Assembly: GCF_963576675.1 (NCBI RefSeq)
Contig: NC_088911.1
Span: forward strand, 85,279,256 to 85,343,255
Origin: Euphorbia lathyris
Lineage: Eukaryota > Streptophyta > Magnoliopsida > Malpighiales > Euphorbiaceae
DNA: 64,000 bases
Direction: 5' to 3'
A program made the position numbers and the translations under genes. Of the stretch, positions 33,800 to 44,859 are shown piece after piece. The notes beneath the pieces were generated by a model. It ran no database searches. It saw nothing but the letters and a program-made list of their open reading frames with translations, and had not been told where the DNA came from. Every line of letters starts with the position of its first letter. The stretch's first letter is position 1.

Positions 33800-34130
33800 A
33801 TACCTGAACATGGACCATAAAGAGGAAAGTCAAGAGCAATTTGGCTCAAATATATACTTTTATCTCAACATCTATGATTTTCCTTCTAGTAATTTCCTCC
33901 CGCGATTGAAAACTAGGGTTTGAAAAGGAATGAGTCGACAGTAGAGGAGAGAGATGTGAGCAGAGGAACCGAAGTGATTAGATGGGTTTAGGGAATCCCT
34001 TGGCTTTGAAGACGATTTCTAGAGAGATTGAAACAAATGGAGAGAGAGAGAGAGAAAGAGAGGGAAAATAGGAGTAGATGAGTAAGAAAATGAAATTTTA
34101 GAGGGAATATTTGAGAAATAAGCGGGAGAT
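33800..34130 (-). other. Gene-leader-like sequence in the CACTA element
   Basis: On the minus strand there is a GA/CT-rich tract (33950-34070), aaaccctagttttcaatcgc-like sequence, and a possible donor (ttcag/gtattattc) near 33805. This resembles a plant 5' UTR with its first donor and may be the captured leader of the TRB gene. It encodes no recognised protein. Confidence 0.35.
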
Positions 34131-34470
34131 TCAGGAATCCATTTTTTGGAAAGTAGTTTCAAATTTAATATAATTTTTAGAATATTTTTTTATAATTTTT
34201 AGAATAACTATTTTGTAGGTATGTTGTTGGTCTTTCTTCTCTAATACCGACGACATAGCATGGACACGTGTTGTCATAACAATTGCCAACGACATAAGTT
34301 GTTGGTAATTTATGTCGTCGGTAAGTCGTTTCTATTTTCTAAGTATCTTTGTTTATAATTTCGATTGAATAGATTAGTAGGTAAATCATTGGTATGTCAT
34401 GGCTAATAACTACGACATCTCTGTTGTTGGTAAAATGTCGTTGGTAAACTGTTTTTTTCTTGTAGTGCTA

Positions 34471-34625
34471 GTGGGAAGGCCCGTACCAAATAATAGGATG
34501 TGAAGCTAAAAGAGTTGGATGGCACCAGTCCCTCGGACCTAGAACGCCAACACACTCAAAAAATTCTACTAGTGAAGACCCTTCTCAAATCGCCCCCATG
34601 CTCTCGAAATAAAGATTTTTTTATT
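34471..34625 (+). pseudogene. Ty3/gypsy relic, end of polyprotein after the CACTA insert
   Basis: In shifting frames the translation resembles the C-terminal end of a gypsy integrase: EGPYQIIG, then KLKELDGT, then a segment aligning with PRTWNANTLKKFY. It continues the frame broken at 28412 (SKKGEGKLRA), so the CACTA element split this relic. Confidence 0.7.
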
Positions 34626-36003
34626 ATAATTGTTATTTCAACTTCCTATCTATGTAGATAGTAAAAAACGAATAATAAAAATTACACAATTTCTTTATCT
34701 TTGCTTCAATTTTAGTGTGATTGTTAAAGTTTCTTAGGTTATATTAAAGGTCAATATATGCATGATATAAGGATTTCGATCACAATCTCTTCGAAAAGAT
34801 TCTAACAAAACCCTTTGAACACATAAAGCAACTTTGAACCCTCTTATTCGATTAAAAACACAGTACAAAGATCGAAGCAAAAACTTGAAACATTCAGTCA
34901 AAAATTGACAAAAGAAACAACTGAATTAAAACTACTTTATATAAAACTTCTTTACATTAACAAAGGACAAAGATAAAAGTCATAGTAAGAACACAAAAGT
35001 AACATCAATAGAGATTCACTCTCGATCCTGTACACACTGTATGAAGGGAGCCAAAAGGAAACGGCTTCACTCTAGATATGGTAAGTGAATGTTACAGGTG
35101 AGGGTAGGTTGATAATCGTCCCTTCACACTCCCATTTAAGATCAATCCCCGTTCCTTTAACTTATTAGGAATCAAAAAGTACAACGCTTTTCGAAGTCGG
35201 TGCTTTCTCATCCTAAAGAACAATAAATTAGACTCGGGGGGACATCTGATATCAGGAAAATATAAACTCGACATATGGCACTTATAAAACCCGAATCAAC
35301 ACCCAAAGGAGAGCACATGGTGCCACTATAACAAAACTGATAAATATGATTCTATATTAGAGACTCAGACTCGTAATGTATCAAAAGACCCAGTCAATAA
35401 TCCACCCGTTACAGCAATCATATCTGATCCCGTGAATCACGGGCCTAGTGGACTTGAGGGATATGAAGCCCTAATATCTGGATGCACATTCATCTATAAA
35501 TGGATGACACGTAGCACGCTCCTAAATTCATAATCGTCTTTTACAACTAAATCATAATATAAATAAATTAAGCTTAGCTTAATGTAAACTATTTCATTCA
35601 TTCATTAAGCTTACATTTTAGCTCTAATTGACTGTTGTGTTCATTCTTAAGTCTTACCTCAAACTGGCTCAGGCATCGAAGTTGGTTAGCCAACGACCCC
35701 CCTTTGACCTTGTTTCTATCCAATTGTATGTTTTCAAGTGGACTTACAAGATTTAACCATATCACTCGATAAATTAATAAACTCTCTAAGATAATATTTT
35801 TCTCTGGTCTTGAATTGGACCAGTTGAAAGATTAACAAATTTTGATAAGATAATAATATAATATATTTTAACAAACCCCCAATGTAAATATTAATGAAAA
35901 GTTCTAGATGCAATAAGTTTTTTACATCATGAAAAGTTATAGACGTGTTTCCTTATGTATACTGGTTCCAAAGGTGTTCATTTATATACAATGAATAATA
36001 CTT
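34626..36003. other. Probable gypsy 3' LTR remnant and intergenic DNA
   Basis: The position after the polyprotein end, and phrases such as caggcatcgaagttggttag near 35680, are like the 3' part of LTRs of Tat-type gypsy elements. Exact LTR borders cannot be set from one copy. No gene is recognised. The right end carries the 17-bp target duplication of the next LINE. Confidence 0.4.
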
Positions 36004-37788
36004 TTTTGAAAAGAAAAAGAGAAATTTATTGATCAATTCTCAAAATTGAAACAAGAAAGGGAGGGGTAAAACACCCCAATCTCCGTAAAATAGAATCAGT
36101 CTCCCTAGCTAAAGTATGAACTACTAGATTCACAGATCTCTTGACAAACCGAACACATCAGTTATGAATTTTCTTTATAAGGGATTTACAATCAGAAACA
36201 ATAAGGTCTAACATAGAATTCACATTCTCTCGATCATTGATAGTATTGACTGAAAATTGAGAATATGATTCCACAATGACATTTTGAAAGCCATTATTCT
36301 TCAATAGCTCAAAGCTTCTCGGCCACTGAGGCCCTCAGTGATAAGCACATCAGACGTAAAAGTCAAATTACCATTTCGAGCATGAATAAAACCAGCAGAT
36401 TCTCTTAACACAAAACCATAACTAACTTGTTGAGACACAAGGTCTACTAGTATATGAACTATTCAGAGATTACTTATTCCTTACGAGTTCCAACTTAGAG
36501 TACTCATAATGTTTGGCGGGCCTGGGAACTAGAACCCGCTAATATCCCATTTTGTGAATCGTGGTTCTTTGAATTGTCCACTTTTCCATCACAATCCATT
36601 GGGCCATTGCTACCAGTTCCAAGCTCACCTAATGCTTGACCCAACCCTTCATCTTGACATTTTTTTTGTCTTATTTCTTACCAGCCCCTCCTCAACTACA
36701 TTTAACATTATAACATTTGAATTAATCCCGCCAAACTCCTGATTTATTTCCATCTCTGAAGAGATAGACTTTCCTTTATCACCTTCCCATTCAACGCCAT
36801 GATTAGTTGCAACAGCTCCCTTAGACTGCATCGTAAAAATAGGGATTGATATTTGTTGGGGATTTCCACCACTGATCGGAAGCACAACTGATAGCGGCGA
36901 TGACAGTAGCCACTATAACGTTGGTTGATTGTTTATGTTTCTTCTTATTTGAGCTCTAAGCCATATCCCATACAATCGTTCAGCTTTATCTGGATCAAGG
37001 ATATCAAGTAATGCTTCACAGAACCTATCATCATGCCCAATTCACAAAAAAAAAAACAAAATGTTGGGAGTTTTTCATATTTGAAGTGCACCCATGAGAC
37101 TTCTCCACACGTTTTACTGATCTTCATCTTCCTCTTCAATGTCATAATCATATTCATATCAACCTGAATCCTCATATATGTTCTCCCTATCCCTGTAACG
37201 ATTTTCGAATCCGCCTCTAAAAACTCCCCCATGTAATTTCCTATATGGACAACAATCTTTTCTAACATGAATTCGATAAGCAATTCATGAACTTACACCC
37301 AAAACTCAACATTCGTTAGTTGCAGTTCATTAGGATTATGTCCTTCAATCACTTTGCAACAATCAATAGATTTTTGTGGGAATGTCCATGGACCACCCTT
37401 CACCATATGTTCACGTTCCAATAGGTGAAAGAATTAAAAAAATGAATTTATTCGAACCTAAATTAGTTATACATAGCCCTTTGGACACACACAAAAGATC
37501 CACCATCGTTTTCTTCATCATCAGAATTTTAATACCCTTATTGGTGAGAAATCTGCCGACAAGACTCCAACTCAGAGTTTTTGGTGTTGGTTGGACCTCA
37601 ACATCTTCATGGCTAACAACTACCCTTGCATCACTATGTTCTTCCAAATTTATTTTTGCATACGATTCATTCATGGATTCCATGATCGGAGAGAGAAATG
37701 AGAAAAAACAAGAAGAGAAAAAGAAACCTCATAAAAAAGAACTCGTCAATAGCGAGACATTCTTAATCAAAATGACATTGGTTATATT
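36004..37788 (-). mobile_element. Internally deleted L1-type LINE with 17-bp TSD
   Basis: Flanked by identical tacaatgaataatactt at 35987-36003 and 37789-37805. Minus-strand reading from 37683 gives the DUF4283-type ORF1 start (TLSWSLVGRFLTNKGIKILM, then IGNYMGEFLEAD, YMRIQVDMNM, and FKYEKLPTFCFF near the CCHC knuckle). Reading then jumps, near 36460-36010, to the RNase H end (VNLVVHTLARETDS). Endonuclease and reverse transcriptase are absent: at 1.8 kb it is far shorter than a full L1-type element, and stops break the frames. Confidence 0.85.
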
Positions 37789-37805
37789 TACAATGAATAA
37801 TACTT

Positions 37806-37997
37806 AATTATTAAGAAATAATAATCATTTAAAAAAAAGAAGCAGTGTACGTGTTTTCATGAATATGATGTATACTAGATCTAACGTAGATTAATTCAAT
37901 TAATATGATACATGAATTTTTCTAAGATATAATATTTTTTATCTAATTAAAATTTAACATTAATAAATTACAAATATCTTAATAAATTACAAATATC
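37806..37997. other. AT-rich spacer between two LINEs
   Basis: Short AT-rich sequence between the two target duplications. I see no gene or element. Confidence 0.5.
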
Positions 37998-38015
37998 TCT
38001 TTAAATTAATTAATA

Positions 38016-41000
38016 CAACAACAACAACAACAACAAAGCCTTAGTCCCGAAATGATTCGGGGTCGGCTAACATGAACCATCATATAAAACCGTGAAAATC
38101 AAGTCGTGTCAGCGACACAGATTCGCTCCCTCCACTCCGTCCTATCCACTACCATATTTTCCTCAATTCCCAATAAACTCATATCACTCTCGATCACCCT
38201 CCTCCAAGTTTGCTTAGGTCTTCCCCTACCCCTCACCACTACATCCCTTTGCCACTCTTCGGTTCTCCTAACCGGCGCATCAAGCGCTCTACGTCTCACA
38301 TGGTCAAACCACCTTAGTCGGTTTTCTCTCATTTTATTCTCAATAGATGTAACCCCTACTTTTGTCCTAATTATTTCATTACGCACCCGGTCCTTTCTCG
38401 TGTGACCACACATCCATCTCAACATACACATCTCCGCCACCGACATCTTATGGATGTGGCAGTGTTTCACTGCCCAACACTCCGTACCATATAACAATGC
38501 TGGTCTAATTGCCGTCCGGTAGAATTTTCCCTTCAATCTATTAGGCATGCCGGGATCACAAAGGAAACCCGTAGCACTCTTCCACTTCGACCAACCAGCT
38601 TTAATCCTATGGGCAACATCTCCATCTACTTCTCCATCCGTTTGGATAATAGATCCTAAATACCGGAAGCAATCCGAGGCCTGAACAACTCTCCCATCTA
38701 GGGTGATTGTCCCTGCCTCCCTACTCCTACGGCCGCTAAACTTACACTCCAAATATTCTGTCTTACTTCGACTCAACTTAAAGCCTCTAGATTCTAGAGT
38801 TTGCCTCCATAGTTCCAACTTCATCTCCACTCCTTCTTTCGTCTCATCAACCAACACAATATCATCTGCAAACAGCATGCACCATGGTATACCATCTTGA
38901 AGTGAACTTGTTAGTTCATCCATAACGATGGCAAAAAGAAATGGGCTTAGTGCGGAACCTTGATGCACTCCAATCGTAATAGGAAACTCTTCAGTTTTCC
39001 CAACACTAGTACGTACACTCGTGCATACTCCCTCATACATGTCCTTTATGATGTCAATATATTTCCGCGAAATGCCTTTCCTTATCAAGGCCCACCAAAG
39101 TACTTCCCTTGGTACCTTATCATATGCTTTCTCCAAGTCAATGAAAACCATATGCAAGTCTTTCTTCTTATTTCGATAGTGCTCCATTAATTGTCTCATT
39201 AGATGGATGGCTTCCATAGTTGATCTTCCCGGCATAAAGCCAAACTGGTTTTCCGAGATCTTCACCGTCCTCCTTAGCCTTTGTTCAATCACTCGCTCCC
39301 AAAGTTTCATAGTGTGACTCATTAATTTGATTCCCCGATAGTTGGCACAATCTTGGACATCGCCTTTGTTCTTATACAAAGGGATTAAGGTACTTTTCCT
39401 CCATTCTGATGGCATCTTATTGTTTCTCCAAATTTTGTTGAAGAACGTCGTCAACCATTCGATTCCTCTTTCTCCCAAACATCTCCAAATCTCAATAGGG
39501 ATGCCATCAGGTCCTACTGCTTTCTTCAACTTCATCTTACTTAATGCCATTTTGACTTCACCCTTTTGAATTCTCCGCAGGCATTCATGATTTATCATAT
39601 CGTGATGGATACTTATATCTCCAACATCTTTTTGGCGATCTCCATTAAATAAGTCATCAAAATAGGACCTCCATCGTTCCTTGATATCCTTATCTCCAAC
39701 TAGGACTTTCTGGTCCACATCCTTCACACATTTAACTTTTCCGAGATCTCGCGTCTTCATATCTCTCATCCGAGCAATTCTATATATGTCTCTTTCCCCT
39801 TCTTTCGTATCCAATCTTGTATACAGATCCCGATTCACCTTTGCTCTAGCATCTCGTATGACCTTCTTTACTTCCCTTTTAGCCTCTTTGTATTTTTCAT
39901 AGTTCTCGTCACTCCTACATTTCCCCAATAGTTTATAGGATTCTCTCTTACTCTTTACTGCTTGTCGTACTTCTTCTGTCCACCAAGATGTGTCCTTACC
40001 CGGTGGCATGCTACCTTTAGATTCCCCTAGAACTTCCTTCGCTACTTCCCTTATACTATGCTCCATCTTATTCCATATTGAATCTATATCTGAATCCATA
40101 TTGCAAGTCCAAATATCTTTTTTGGTCATCTCATCCACAAATTTTTGTTGATTCTCCCCTTGCAATTTCCACCACTTAATCTTAGTCTCTACTTGAGGTG
40201 TTTGTTTTCTTATACATTTCCTACTTCGAAAATCTAGCACCACTACTCTATGTTGGGTTGTCGTACTCTCACCAGGGATCACCTTACAATCAATATAACT
40301 CTTTCTCCAAGCACTCCTTACTAAGAAGAAGTCAATTTGGCTCGCATTACCGCCACTCCGATAAGTCACTAAGTGGGATGTTCTCTTCATAAACCATGTG
40401 TTCATGATACTCAAGTCATAGGCTGATGCGAATTCCAAAATATCATTTCCTGCTTCATTCTTATCTCCAAAACCATACCCTCCATGAACACTCTCAAACC
40501 CATCTCGCCTAGAACCCACGTGTCCATTGAGATCACCCCCTAGTACCATTTTTTCATCCCTAGGAACCTGTTGCACCACTTCCTCTAAGTCATCCCAAAA
40601 AGCTTGTCTTATAGACACATCTAATCCTATTTGTGGCGCATATGCACTAATGACATTCACAACCTCATCCCCTATCACTAGCTTAACACTCATAATTCTA
40701 TCGCTCTTCCTAGACACCGCTACTACCTCATCAATATACTCCCTATCAATAAGAATACCTACTCCATTTCTACCCTTATCCTTTCCTGAGTACCAAAGCT
40801 TATAACCCCAAGGAGCTATCTCTCTAGCCTTGGCTCCAACCCACTTGGTTTCTTGTAGGCATAATATATTTATTCTCCTCCTCTTCATAACATCTACAAT
40901 TTCAGCTAATCTTCCTGTCAAAGAACCTATGTTCCATGTCCCAAAGCGTAACCTACTACCCTTACCCCTACCCCTACCATTACCGTGGACTAGCTTATTT

Positions 41001-41284
41001 ACCTGCAACCCTTGCATATTTGACACCACCCCCGGGTCCTGGGGTGGCGCGCCGCTTCGGGGCGACGACCTAGCAACCCTTGCACATTTATCACTACACC
41101 CGGGTCTAGGAAGTGCAGCGCGTCGCTGAGTAAGGAACGCCCCAACGGTATTTATATTATGGTTCATGTCATAAGATGTGGCTAAGTTTTACGCTGGCCG
41201 CCACAAACCTACCGCAACCCTCCTCCTTTGTCCGGGCTTGGGACCGGCTGTAAAGGCCACCAAGTGACCCTCACAGGCGGAGTT
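38016..41284 (-). mobile_element. Full-length RTE-clade LINE with perfect 18-bp TSD
   Basis: Identical flanks tctttaaattaattaata at 37998-38015 and 41285-41302. Read on the minus strand it starts ctccgcctgtgagggtcact, the usual start type of plant RTE elements, and ends in a (TTG)n tract (38017-38036 as caa repeats) instead of poly(A), typical of RTE. It has a GC-rich 5' region around 41020-41110. One unbroken ORF covers nearly the whole element. Confidence 0.93.
38099..41167 (-). CDS. RTE LINE endonuclease-reverse transcriptase, 1022 codons
   Basis: Single-ORF retrotransposon protein that nicks target DNA and copies its RNA at the nick. N-terminal AP-type endonuclease: [40 protein letters not shown] and the final His in [12 protein letters not shown]. 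Reverse transcriptase: [41 protein letters not shown] and catalytic [11 protein letters not shown]. The C-terminal RTE-type tail has [19 protein letters not shown]-like [11 protein letters not shown], and [12 protein letters not shown]. No stop or frameshift is seen. The upstream Met at 41167 is taken as start; an internal Met near the endonuclease (MQGLQVNKL) is possible. Codon use and length fit a recently mobile copy. Confidence 0.93.
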   Translation of the reverse strand: MNHNINTVGAFLTQRRAALPRPGCSDKCARVARSSPRSGAPPQDPGVVSNMQGLQVNKLVHGNGRGRGKGSRLRFGTWNIGSLTGRLAEIVDVMKRRRINILCLQETKWVGAKAREIAPWGYKLWYSGKDKGRNGVGILIDREYIDEVVAVSRKSDRIMSVKLVIGDEVVNVISAYAPQIGLDVSIRQAFWDDLEEVVQQVPRDEKMVLGGDLNGHVGSRRDGFESVHGGYGFGDKNEAGNDILEFASAYDLSIMNTWFMKRTSHLVTYRSGGNASQIDFFLVRSAWRKSYIDCKVIPGESTTTQHRVVVLDFRSRKCIRKQTPQVETKIKWWKLQGENQQKFVDEMTKKDIWTCNMDSDIDSIWNKMEHSIREVAKEVLGESKGSMPPGKDTSWWTEEVRQAVKSKRESYKLLGKCRSDENYEKYKEAKREVKKVIRDARAKVNRDLYTRLDTKEGERDIYRIARMRDMKTRDLGKVKCVKDVDQKVLVGDKDIKERWRSYFDDLFNGDRQKDVGDISIHHDMINHECLRRIQKGEVKMALSKMKLKKAVGPDGIPIEIWRCLGERGIEWLTTFFNKIWRNNKMPSEWRKSTLIPLYKNKGDVQDCANYRGIKLMSHTMKLWERVIEQRLRRTVKISENQFGFMPGRSTMEAIHLMRQLMEHYRNKKKDLHMVFIDLEKAYDKVPREVLWWALIRKGISRKYIDIIKDMYEGVCTSVRTSVGKTEEFPITIGVHQGSALSPFLFAIVMDELTSSLQDGIPWCMLFADDIVLVDETKEGVEMKLELWRQTLESRGFKLSRSKTEYLECKFSGRRSREAGTITLDGRVVQASDCFRYLGSIIQTDGEVDGDVAHRIKAGWSKWKSATGFLCDPGMPNRLKGKFYRTAIRPALLYGTECWAVKHCHIHKMSVAEMCMLRWMCGHTRKDRVRNEIIRTKVGVTSIENKMRENRLRWFDHVRRRALDAPVRRTEEWQRDVVVRGRGRPKQTWRRVIESDMSLLGIEENMVVDRTEWRERICVADTT

Positions 41285-41302
41285 TCTTTAAATTAATTAA
41301 TA

Positions 41303-41964
41303 TCGCTATAAAAATAATAGAATGTTTTATTGTAATTTTTTTAAACTTTTTGAAATTATATACTCAATTTCTTTTTACTCATTTGAAAAAAAACATCCTC
41401 CAACCATTTCTTTATGTTTTTTCGTATTATAACCAAATACCGGAAAATATTTTATTTTCTGAAAAAATAATTTTCATTTATCCAATATTTTTTGAAACAC
41501 AATATTTTTTTTTGATAAAAACACATATTGTTAAAATTAGGGTTGCATAAAATTAAACGAAAAAACTGAAAAATCGGTTGAAATTGAACCGAAAAATAAG
41601 TTAACCAAAATCGATGGACTAAGTTATAGTTTTTTATTTCAAAAATCGATGGTTGATCGAAACTGAAAAATAAAGCAATTATATATTGATACAAATAAAA
41701 CTAATATAAATATATATAGAACTTAAATTATCAATATATAAATATATATATATATATATATTTATTTATTTAATTATTAAATTAAAAATATTATAATAAC
41801 GGCGATTTCGTTAATTGAATTTAAATTTTAATATTTTTAATTAATATTTAAATAATTATATATTTATTTTAAAGTAAAAAATTATATATTTAAAATGATT
41901 TTTTTTTGTAAAAAATTATTTATGATTAACCAAATTGAAATAAAAATTAATCATAAGGTAATGA
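41303..41964. other. AT-rich intergenic DNA with a CCGAA-type repeat remnant
   Basis: No gene. At 41540-41700 the stretch gggttgcataaaattaaacg, with ttgaaccgaaaaataagtta and atggttgatcgaaac, resembles the TIR elements at 5867-6600 and 55568-56460. Simple TA repeats lie at about 41745-41760. Confidence 0.5.
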
Positions 41965-42094
41965 TAGATTAAGGGTATTGTTAAACCCAGCCCCAATTTT
42001 CCACCCCTAGCCCCATGAAATGACCAAACTACCCTTATTAGTTTTGGTCTTTGGAAATTTTTTTTTTCTCTCTACGAAACACGGGCGTGTGACT

Positions 42095-42285
42095 ATCACA
42101 TGCCTCACCATGTGGTGAGGCGTGACAGCCACATGCCTCACCACATGGTGGGGCATGCGAACATCACGCCTCACCACGTGGTGAGGCATGTGGCTATCAC
42201 GCCTCACCACGTGGTGAGGCGTGATGTTCACATGCCCCACCACGTGGTGAGGCGTGATGTTCACATGCCCCACCATGTGGTATTT
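42095..42285. repeat. Array of six G-box-type palindromes
   Basis: Six tandem palindromes with centres about every 33-34 bp near 42108, 42143, 42177, 42210, 42243 and 42276. The core is gcctcaccacgtggtgaggc, with variants ccatgtgg and ccacatgg. Three units contain CACGTG, the plant G-box. Spacers are catgtggctatca / gtgatgttca type. Each unit is its own inverted repeat, so the open frames here are by-products of the repeat. Confidence 0.92.
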
Positions 42286-42758
42286 TTTTTTTCAATTTTA
42301 GATTTTAATTATTATTCTAAAAAATTATAATTATTCTAAAAAATTATAAATATTATAATTATTAACATTATAATTTGAATTATAATTATTAACATTATAA
42401 TTAAATAATATACATTAAGTATCAAACATGTGTTAAAATGTGTTAAAAATAATAAGTTCTAAAGAATTCTAAATATTAACAAATTACAACAAGCCAATTC
42501 GTCCGGTTCCATTCCTCAATGAATCGATGTGTGATAGATTTAAGAAAGACTGTTCACATGCTCACGTGTGAATTTATTTTTCCAATTTTATATTTTAATT
42601 ATTATTATTCCATGGAACCGGGCGAATTGACTTGTTGTAATTTTTTAATATTTAGAATTGTTTAGAACTTATTGTTTTTAGGGTTAAGGTGCAAAAATAC
42701 CCTTAACGTTTTGGGTCAGGAGCAATTTTACCCCTAACGTCTAAAATGGTACAATTTT

Positions 42759-43462
42759 ATCCCTAATGTTGGAAGCCAAGAGCAATTTTACCCCTAATAT
42801 TGATAAATTGGGTCAATTTGAGAAATAATTCATCAAACTATTTTCTCAGTCATGAATCTTGTCATCTACACTTCACACATGCGTTATTTTATCAGTAACA
42901 AATCACAAACATATGTTGGGATGTGAAAAAATAAAAAAAAAATATTAAAAATATACTGTCTTTTGTACGAATTAAAATAAAAAATTTAAAAAATTCACCG
43001 AATTTATAAATATTAATCTCCAAATAATATTTACAATTTGTTAGAATAATTTTAGTATTTATAATTGTTTAGAATAATAATAATTAAAATGTAAAATTAG
43101 AAAAAAAAGTATCCCTAATGTTGGAAGCCAAGAGCAATTTTACCCCTAACGTTGATAAATTGGGCCAATTTGAGAAATAATTCATCAAACTATTTTCTCG
43201 GTCATGAATCTTGTCATCTACACTTCACACATGCGTTATTTTATTAGTAACAAATCACAAACATATGTTGGGATGTGAAAGAAATAAGAAAAAATATTAA
43301 AAATATACTGTCTTTTGTATGAATTAGAGTAAAAAATTTAAAAAATTTACCGAATTTATAAATATTAATCTCAAAATAATATTTACAATTTGTTAGAATA
43401 ATTATAGTATTTATAATTGTTTAGAATAATAATAATTAAAATGTAAAATTAGAAAAAAAAAT
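42759..43462. repeat. 352-bp tandem direct duplication
   Basis: Copy 1 starts at 42759 and copy 2 at 43111, both with atccctaatgttggaagcca and ending in aaaattagaaaaaaa. The copies differ only at scattered positions. The unit includes reading-neutral AT-rich DNA and the caattttacccctaa motif. Confidence 0.9.
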
Positions 43463-43471
43463 TCTCATATA

Positions 43472-43556
43472 GGCATGTGAAGAATATGCCTCCACCATAG
43501 GTGGGGCGTGATGTTCATACGCCCCACCTGTGGTGGAGGCATATTCTTCACATGCC
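43472..43556. repeat. 85-bp palindrome
   Basis: Arms 43472-43509 and 43519-43556 are near-perfect complements (ggcatgtgaagaatatgcct facing aggcatattcttcacatgcc) around a 9-base loop (gatgttcat). It shares the gatgttca spacer with the palindrome array in the same element. Confidence 0.92.
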
Positions 43557-43839
43557 CCGACACTGAAAATTTGATTTTTAAAAAAATCATTCGATTTTAC
43601 TTATAACAATTGTAAATAAAACATATTTTTGAACAAAATTATGTATCATTAGTCATTTCCCATGTTTTTTCTTTACCAAATTAGTCCGGATTCGATTTTG
43701 GAGAGTTTTGTGTTTTTTGTGTTTTTGAGAGGATTTGAAAATTTGAGAAGATGAGTGAATTTGTTGAAAGGGCAATTTCGTCTTTTCACGGGACTAGGGG
43801 TGTGAAATGGTGGCTAGGTTTAATAATCCACTAGATTAA

Positions 43840-44640
43840 TTAACGGAATTAAATAAACTGAATTTTTTTTTTGAAAGCGGAATTAAATAAACTGATAGGC
43901 TATCCTTACTTCCTTCACAAAGAAAGTAACTTTTACTTTGCTAGCATCACCGTTTATTACAATTACAGCTAATCTGAACCATTCAATTGTTGTACTGTTT
44001 GTTCCATCATTTTAACAGGCTAATGTTTCTTCCGGTTATTTTGTTTTCCATGCCTCTACTCCATTGTCTCATCTGTTCGCCTCTTCCAAAATTCTTCTGT
44101 CTCGAGTCTTCTCTCTGTTTTGCGATAAGTGATTATATTTTCCGATTCTCAACGGGTTTTTTTGGTGCAACATTGTCGTCCTTCATTCTTGCACTTTAAA
44201 TTTCAGAGCCTTAATAAACCTTGAATTTCAAAGCCTTAATAACCGTGTTGATTTGTCTTTTTATTGCGCAGCTCTAGAAAACAACATTTTTTCTTCTATT
44301 TCTTGTGTACGCAGTATATTCTGCAGGATTATTAGCAAGTTTTAAAGTTTGAACTACGTTTGAATTAGATTTGTACTTTATTAGCAAGTTTTAGGTTTTG
44401 CTACATGACAGGGTTGGATTTTCTTGAAATTCTTTTTTTTATTTAAATGACTTGTTGAGGAGATTAATAATTTGAATTTACATCATGCTTTACCTGAGAT
44501 TAATAATTTGGGTCCTAGGTTAGGATTTGAATCAGTGAAAATTGATTTGATTTGGATTTCAGTCTGAAATCGTGGACAGAGAATTAGGAAGGCAATCCAG
44601 TTTTAAAATGGGCACAATACATATTTAAAATGAGAAGGGA
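43840..44640. other. Intergenic, no recognised gene
   Basis: A 70-codon frame (43987-44199) has hydrophobic, Cys/Phe-rich content without a known pattern. A short repeated phrase (tttcagagccttaataa / tttcaaagccttaataa) lies at 44200-44242. The piece 44638-44760 (gggataagttgcaaatcaat and following) resembles a decayed end of the 11408-12361 MULE family. Confidence 0.4.
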
Positions 44641-44859
44641 TAAGTTGCAAATCAATCCCTATCATTTTAGGAGAAGTACATATTTACCCTAACGAAATAA
44701 ATAGTACAACTTTACCACTAACATTATCAACTTAAATCAATTTAAATATACTCGTTAACTATCATTTGACTCGTTATTTAATTATTGTAAATTGGGACTT
44801 GATTTATGTGAATTTGTTAGTTTACAAAAAAAACACAAACTTTACATACAACATTATTT

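Larger units (their letters stand above)
28413..34467. mobile_element. CACTA (En/Spm) element carrying host gene exons
   Basis: Termini are CACTACAAGAAAATAACAG on the left and the complement of CACTACAAGAAAAAAACAG on the right; about 25 bp match with one or two differences. The 3-bp target duplication is cta at 28410-28412 and 34468-34470. Subterminal arrays of gttaccgacgac / gtcgtcggtaa type motifs lie at 28430-28880 and 34210-34450. No TNPA/TNPD-like transposase was recognised, so it is non-autonomous. The interior contains TRB exons on the minus strand and a small nested MITE. It sits inside the gypsy relic, whose coding resumes right after it. Confidence 0.92.
41973..43831. mobile_element. 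1.86-kb TIR (Mutator-like) element with palindrome arrays
   Basis: Left end gggtattgttaaacccagcc; reversed right end gtggattattaaacctagcc; both continue with cacccctag(c/t)cc and tgaaa(t/a)gac(c/g)aaa, giving about 60-bp TIRs. Flanks share tagattaa (41965-41972 and 43832-43839), eight of a probable 9-bp duplication. No transposase. The interior holds a palindrome array (42095-42285), a 352-bp direct duplication (42759-43462) and a second palindrome (43472-43556). Confidence 0.8.

Noticed and set aside
38106..41129. Plus-strand frames of 64-99 codons across the RTE LINE
   Set aside because: They lie antisense to the 1022-codon LINE ORF, which has clear domain motifs. They are shadows.
42007..42330. 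Histidine-rich frames (MPHHVVRRDSHMPHHVV...) on both strands
   Set aside because: They are translations of the G-box palindrome array. Because the units are self-complementary, both strands give the same peptide, so this is repeat structure and not a gene.
43987..44199. Hydrophobic 70-codon frame considered as a small membrane protein
   Set aside because: No start context, homology or conservation evidence; composition is explained by T-rich intergenic DNA.
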